DNA from: an uncultured Fastidiosipila sp.
GTDB lineage: Bacteria; Bacillota; Clostridia; Saccharofermentanales; Fastidiosipilaceae
NCBI GenBank assembly: GCA_938014865.1
Contig: CALLQJ010000213.1
Span: 1 to 9,288 of the forward strand
Reading direction: 5' to 3'
Length of the DNA stretch: 9,288 nucleotides
Below, piece after piece: positions 7,298 to 9,288 of the stretch (position 1 is the stretch's first letter; each line of letters starts with the position of its first letter). The notes below the pieces were generated by a model. The model saw nothing but the letters and a program-made list of their open reading frames with translations, was not told the origin of the DNA and searched no databases. Made by a program: the position numbers and the translations under genes.

Positions 7298-7310
7298 ATT
7301 TAAAAAATAC

Positions 7311-7316
7311 AGGAGG
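7311..7316 (+). promoter_or_regulatory. Ribosome binding site of transketolase
   Basis: AGGAGG is a perfect Shine-Dalgarno core, but it stands 11 bases before ATG-7328, somewhat longer than usual. No alternative start codon in the same frame lies closer. Confidence 0.65.
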
Positions 7317-7327
7317 ACAGATCTCAT

Positions 7328-9288
7328 ATGACAAAGGATTTAAAACAGAAGGCCATTAATCAGGCCCGCGGACTGGCCATCGACCAGGTGCAGAAAGCGA
7401 ATTCCGGCCATCCCGGCAAACCTTTAGGATCGATGCCCATGATTTTTGAACTCTGGGCCGAACACATGAAGTTTAATCCCGAGAACCCGCGCTGGGCCGA
7501 TCGTGACCGTTTTGTCCTGAGTGCCGGCCATGCCTCGGCCATGCAGTATGCCTTGGGCTATCTTTTCGGCTATGGCTATACCCTGGACGATCTTAAAAAT
7601 TTCCGCCAGCTGGACAGCATCACCCCGGGACACCCGGATTATGATCCGGAGCACGGCGTGGAAATGACCACCGGTCCCCTCGGTCAGGGGCTCGCATCCG
7701 CGGTCGGCATGGCGCTGGCCGAACGGCACCTGGCGGCTATGTTTAATACCCCGGACTACAAAATCTTTGACCACTACACCTACGTGCTCGCCGGAGACGG
7801 CTGCATGATGGAAGGCATTTCGGCGGAAGCGTCGAGTTTTGCCGGCAATCTCGGCCTGGGCCGCCTGATTGTACTCTATGACTCCAACCGCGTGACCATC
7901 GAAGGCCATACCGACATCGCCTTTACCGAAGATGTGGCGAAGCGTTATGAAGCCTACGGCTGGCACGTTCAGACGGTGGAAGACGGGACAGATACCGAAG
8001 CGGTTTCCGAAGCCATTGAAGCGGCTAAAAAAGAAACGAAGAAACCTTCTCTCATCGAAGTCAAGACCATCATCGGCTATAAGTCGCCGGCCGCCGACAG
8101 TGAAAAGGCTCACGGTGCGCCCCTGGGCGAAGAAGGCGTCTATGAAACTAAAAAGAACCTCGGCCTGGATCCCGAAGAGGATTTCTTTGTCTCCGAGGAT
8201 GTCCTGGACTATACGCGTCATTTGAAGAGCGCTTGTGCCGAAGAAGAAAAAGCCTGGCAGAAACTGGCAGAGGATTATATCGCCACGCAGGGTGAGAAGG
8301 GCGAGCTTCTGAAAAACTACCTGGACGGCATGGTCATATACTTAGGCGATCTCGAAGGCTTTTCGGACTTTGACGAAGGCATGGCCACCCGGCAGACTTC
8401 CGGGACCTGCCTGAACCGCTGGAGTGCGGTCGACCCCTTCCTGATCGGCGGTTCCGCGGATCTGGCGTCCTCCAATAAAACCGAAGTAAAAGATTCCGGC
8501 TGGATTTCAGCCGATGACTTCAGCGGCAAAAACATTCATTACGGTGTCCGCGAACATGCGATGGGTGCCATCGCCAACGGCCTGACCTTATCGGGCCTCC
8601 ATAGCTACTGTGCGACCTTCCTGGTCTTCAGTGACTACATGCGCTATGCGATCCGGATGGCGGCGCTGATGAAGATCCCCACGGTCTTTGTTATGACCCA
8701 TGACAGCATCGGCGTCGGCGAAGACGGCGAAACGCATCAGCCGGTGGAGCATTATGCCGCACTCCGGGCTATTCCGGAACTCTGGTTCTGGCGTCCCGCG
8801 GACGGCCGTGAAACGGCGGCAGCTTATGCCAATTGGTACCGGGAAGGACCGACGGTTCTTGCCCTGAGCCGGCAGGGCCTGCCGCTTTATGAGCACAGCG
8901 ATATGAAAAAGGCCATGAAGGGGGCTTACATCATGGCTGAAAACGAGGTCCGGGACAATAAGCCGGAACTGATCATTATGGCGTCGGGTTCCGAAATGAA
9001 GATTGCCCGCGATGCTTATAAGAAGCTGGCGGAAGACGGCAAATCCGTCCGCCTGGTCTCCATGCCCTCGATGGAAGCCTTCGAAGCGCAAGACGAGGCC
9101 TACAAAGAATCGGTGCTCCCGAAGGCGGTCACAAAGCGTCTTTCGATCGAAGCCGGCGTGACCATGCCCTGGCGCCGCTATGTCGGTCCGGACGGCTATT
9201 GCTTAGGCCTCGATCAATTCGGCGCCTCCGCACCGGCGGCCGATCTTTTTGAAAAGTACGGGTTTACGGCAGAAAGCGTGCTGGCGCA
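7328..9288 (+). CDS. tkt: Transketolase (3' end cut by the window)
   Basis: Thiamine-diphosphate enzyme of the non-oxidative pentose phosphate pathway, moving two-carbon units from D-xylulose 5-phosphate or fructose 6-phosphate to aldoses. The frame is open from ATG-7328 to the right edge, 653 codons; with a family length near 660 only the last few residues are missing. Visible landmarks are NSGHPG (25-30, H28), SAGHAS (65-70, H68), the thiamine/metal motif beginning at GDG (156-158) with D157 and ending at N187, AHG (261-263, H262), the pyrimidine-domain YGVREHAMG (405-413) with catalytic E409, and the substrate-site HDSIGVGEDGETHQPVEH (458-475). The product of UlaF is its substrate, so its position beside the ula-type genes makes metabolic sense, although a terminator and separate leader show it is its own transcription unit. 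Codon use is G+C-rich with strong bias to CTG, GCC and GGC, as expected of a highly expressed core gene. Confidence 0.97.
   Translation, partial: MTKDLKQKAINQARGLAIDQVQKANSGHPGKPLGSMPMIFELWAEHMKFNPENPRWADRDRFVLSAGHASAMQYALGYLFGYGYTLDDLKNFRQLDSITPGHPDYDPEHGVEMTTGPLGQGLASAVGMALAERHLAAMFNTPDYKIFDHYTYVLAGDGCMMEGISAEASSFAGNLGLGRLIVLYDSNRVTIEGHTDIAFTEDVAKRYEAYGWHVQTVEDGTDTEAVSEAIEAAKKETKKPSLIEVKTIIGYKSPAADSEKAHGAPLGEEGVYETKKNLGLDPEEDFFVSEDVLDYTRHLKSACAEEEKAWQKLAEDYIATQGEKGELLKNYLDGMVIYLGDLEGFSDFDEGMATRQTSGTCLNRWSAVDPFLIGGSADLASSNKTEVKDSGWISADDFSGKNIHYGVREHAMGAIANGLTLSGLHSYCATFLVFSDYMRYAIRMAALMKIPTVFVMTHDSIGVGEDGETHQPVEHYAALRAIPELWFWRPADGRETAAAYANWYREGPTVLALSRQGLPLYEHSDMKKAMKGAYIMAENEVRDNKPELIIMASGSEMKIARDAYKKLAEDGKSVRLVSMPSMEAFEAQDEAYKESVLPKAVTKRLSIEAGVTMPWRRYVGPDGYCLGLDQFGASAPAADLFEKYGFTAESVLA

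Noticed and set aside
7424..8221. A 265-codon open frame on the minus strand opposite the transketolase
   Set aside because: It lies fully inside a confident transketolase frame, has no recognisable domain, and long antisense frames are expected opposite G+C-rich genes with strong codon bias.
8588..9091. A 167-codon open frame on the minus strand
   Set aside because: Also a shadow of the transketolase; its composition follows the coding strand and it has no convincing ribosome site or family features.

Overview
The window holds seven protein-coding genes, all on the + strand. Protein families, strong Shine-Dalgarno sites and mixed base composition suggest a fermentative member of the Bacillota, but nothing in the sequence fixes the genus. 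No rRNA, tRNA, insertion sequence, integrase or CRISPR array was seen.

Positions 1-6318 are AT-rich and carry five closely spaced genes. They encode a family 3 glycoside hydrolase of the beta-N-acetylhexosaminidase type (5' end probably outside the window), an FGGY carbohydrate kinase, an L-ribulose-5-phosphate 3-epimerase (UlaE type), an uncharacterised cytoplasmic protein that looks like a beta-propeller, and an L-ascorbate-6-phosphate lactonase (UlaG type). Positions 6387-9288 are clearly richer in G+C. They carry an L-ribulose-5-phosphate 4-epimerase (UlaF/AraD type), an intrinsic terminator, a leader region with several dyad symmetries, and a transketolase gene that runs off the right edge with only a few residues missing.

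The genes fit one metabolic direction. The hydrolase would free a sugar or sugar-like aglycone, the kinase or lactonase would bring the product into the phosphorylated L-xylulose/L-gulonate branch, and UlaE and UlaF would convert L-xylulose 5-phosphate through L-ribulose 5-phosphate to D-xylulose 5-phosphate, a direct substrate of the transketolase. In the classical ascorbate pathway a PTS (UlaABC) phosphorylates the substrate on entry and UlaD makes L-xylulose 5-phosphate. Neither is in the window, while a kinase, a glycosidase and a propeller protein are. The module may therefore serve a related but different substrate, or the missing genes may lie upstream.

The points most worth following are the propeller protein embedded between two ula genes, the replacement of PTS/UlaD by kinase and glycosidase in the visible part of the cluster, the sharp composition change between ulaG and ulaF, and the paired dyads in the transketolase leader.
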